DNA from: Coprothermobacter sp.
Lineage (GTDB): Bacteria; Coprothermobacterota; Coprothermobacteria; Coprothermobacterales; Coprothermobacteraceae
DNA: 6,330 nt
NCBI GenBank assembly: GCA_003476705.1
Contig: DMVM01000124.1
Span: 1-6,330 of the forward strand
Reading direction: 5' to 3'
Shown: positions 6,057-6,330 of the stretch, in pieces
Numbering within the stretch: position 1 is the first letter of the stretch
How the letters are laid out: each line of letters opens with the position of its first letter
Made by a program: the position numbers and the translations under genes
The notes under the pieces: model-generated
The model's input: only the letters and a program-made list of their open reading frames with translations
Databases searched by the model: none
What the model was told of the DNA's origin: nothing

Positions 6057-6330
6057 GTGAGGAAACTGAGAAAGGCGTTCGCTTCGCGCTTTATGATTTC
6101 TTTTGCTGCTTTGCTAGTATTTGTCTTGTTTATCGTGGTTAAACCCACTTTTGGTATAACCATAGGCGTTCCTGACGAACTTTTGACAGGCTTACCGTTG
6201 GCCGAGCTGCGCACTTTCGGGAAAGACGTTCTAAAGTTGTTCACTGGGTATACGGGAGTTGAACCAAACATAGTTGAAGAGCCACTAGATCAGTTAATGC
6301 AACAGCTCATACGCGGTGATATTGATGCAG
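6057..6330 (+). CDS. Membrane-anchored or secreted protein with family-3 solute-binding-like domain, N-terminal fragment
   Basis: An open frame from GTG 6057 runs 91 codons to the window edge without a stop. It begins MRKLRKAFASRF, a strongly basic segment, then a hydrophobic stretch at about 13-29 that acts as a signal peptide or signal anchor. After it ITIGVPDE (34-41) looks like the first strand of a periplasmic binding protein fold. The segment FGKDVLKLFTGYTGVEPNIV and then LDQLMQQLIRGDIDA (77-91) matches the SBP_bac_3 pattern, in which a helix ends in G-x-I-D-A. It could be a transporter-binding protein or the sensor domain of a signalling protein such as a GGDEF, HD-GYP or histidine kinase; the visible part cannot decide. 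No lipobox cysteine follows the hydrophobic stretch, which slightly favours a membrane anchor. GGTG at 6048-6051, 5 nt upstream, may be the ribosome site. An earlier ATG (6043) and GTG (6050) hit a stop within a few codons. Confidence 0.7.
   Translation, partial: MRKLRKAFASRFMISFAALLVFVLFIVVKPTFGITIGVPDELLTGLPLAELRTFGKDVLKLFTGYTGVEPNIVEEPLDQLMQQLIRGDIDA

Noticed and set aside
6038..6271. Minus-strand open frame of 77 codons at the right edge
   Set aside because: The plus strand here encodes a continuous signal-anchor plus binding-protein-like sequence that fits the operon; the minus frame has no recognisable feature.

Overview
This is bacterial chromosomal DNA: tightly packed genes, Shine-Dalgarno sites, a mix of ATG and GTG starts, a tRNA with an encoded CCA end, and core translation and transcription genes. 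The protein set is a class II LysS with GreA next to it, plus a pair of dehydrogenase-like genes that I recall from thermophilic anaerobic Firmicutes such as Moorella and similar deep-branching lineages. With the moderate base composition this suggests an anaerobic, perhaps thermophilic, Gram-positive-type bacterium. Coprothermobacter would fit, but that is a guess from memory, not a proof.

Leftward block (about 4424 down to 1). A promoter at about 4397-4424 reads into a 301-aa protein of the family usually labelled 'quinate 5-dehydrogenase'. It starts at a GTG behind a very strong ribosome site. Next come a homologue of cyanobacterial long-chain acyl-ACP reductase (often mislabelled shikimate dehydrogenase), greA and lysS. 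The last three genes are separated by only 1 and 2 nt. After a 112-nt gap follow tRNA-Arg(CCG) and, 22 nt beyond its CCA, the first 32 codons of a Sua5/YciO/YrdC-type threonylcarbamoyl-AMP synthase that runs off the left edge. No terminator is visible anywhere in the block, so one long transcript carrying mRNA and a tRNA is possible.

Rightward block (about 4372 to 6330). A second promoter overlaps the first and uses the same AT-rich box as its -10. It would drive a compact amidohydrolase-family-3 metal enzyme, a four-helix membrane protein of the DUF1461/TIGR01906 type that overlaps it by 29 nt, and, 19 nt further on, the start of a membrane-anchored protein with a family-3 solute-binding-like domain that runs off the right edge.

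How they may work together: greA, lysS, the tRNA and the Sua5-like gene are housekeeping functions of transcription and translation. The two dehydrogenase-like genes travel at the head of that operon, have no established joint function, and are the most interesting content. The conserved acyl-thioester cysteine and NADPH-type fold in the second suggest aldehyde chemistry on an acyl thioester rather than shikimate chemistry. The rightward genes look like a hydrolase with membrane or sensing partners of unknown role. I see no CRISPR array, insertion sequence, phage gene or defence system.
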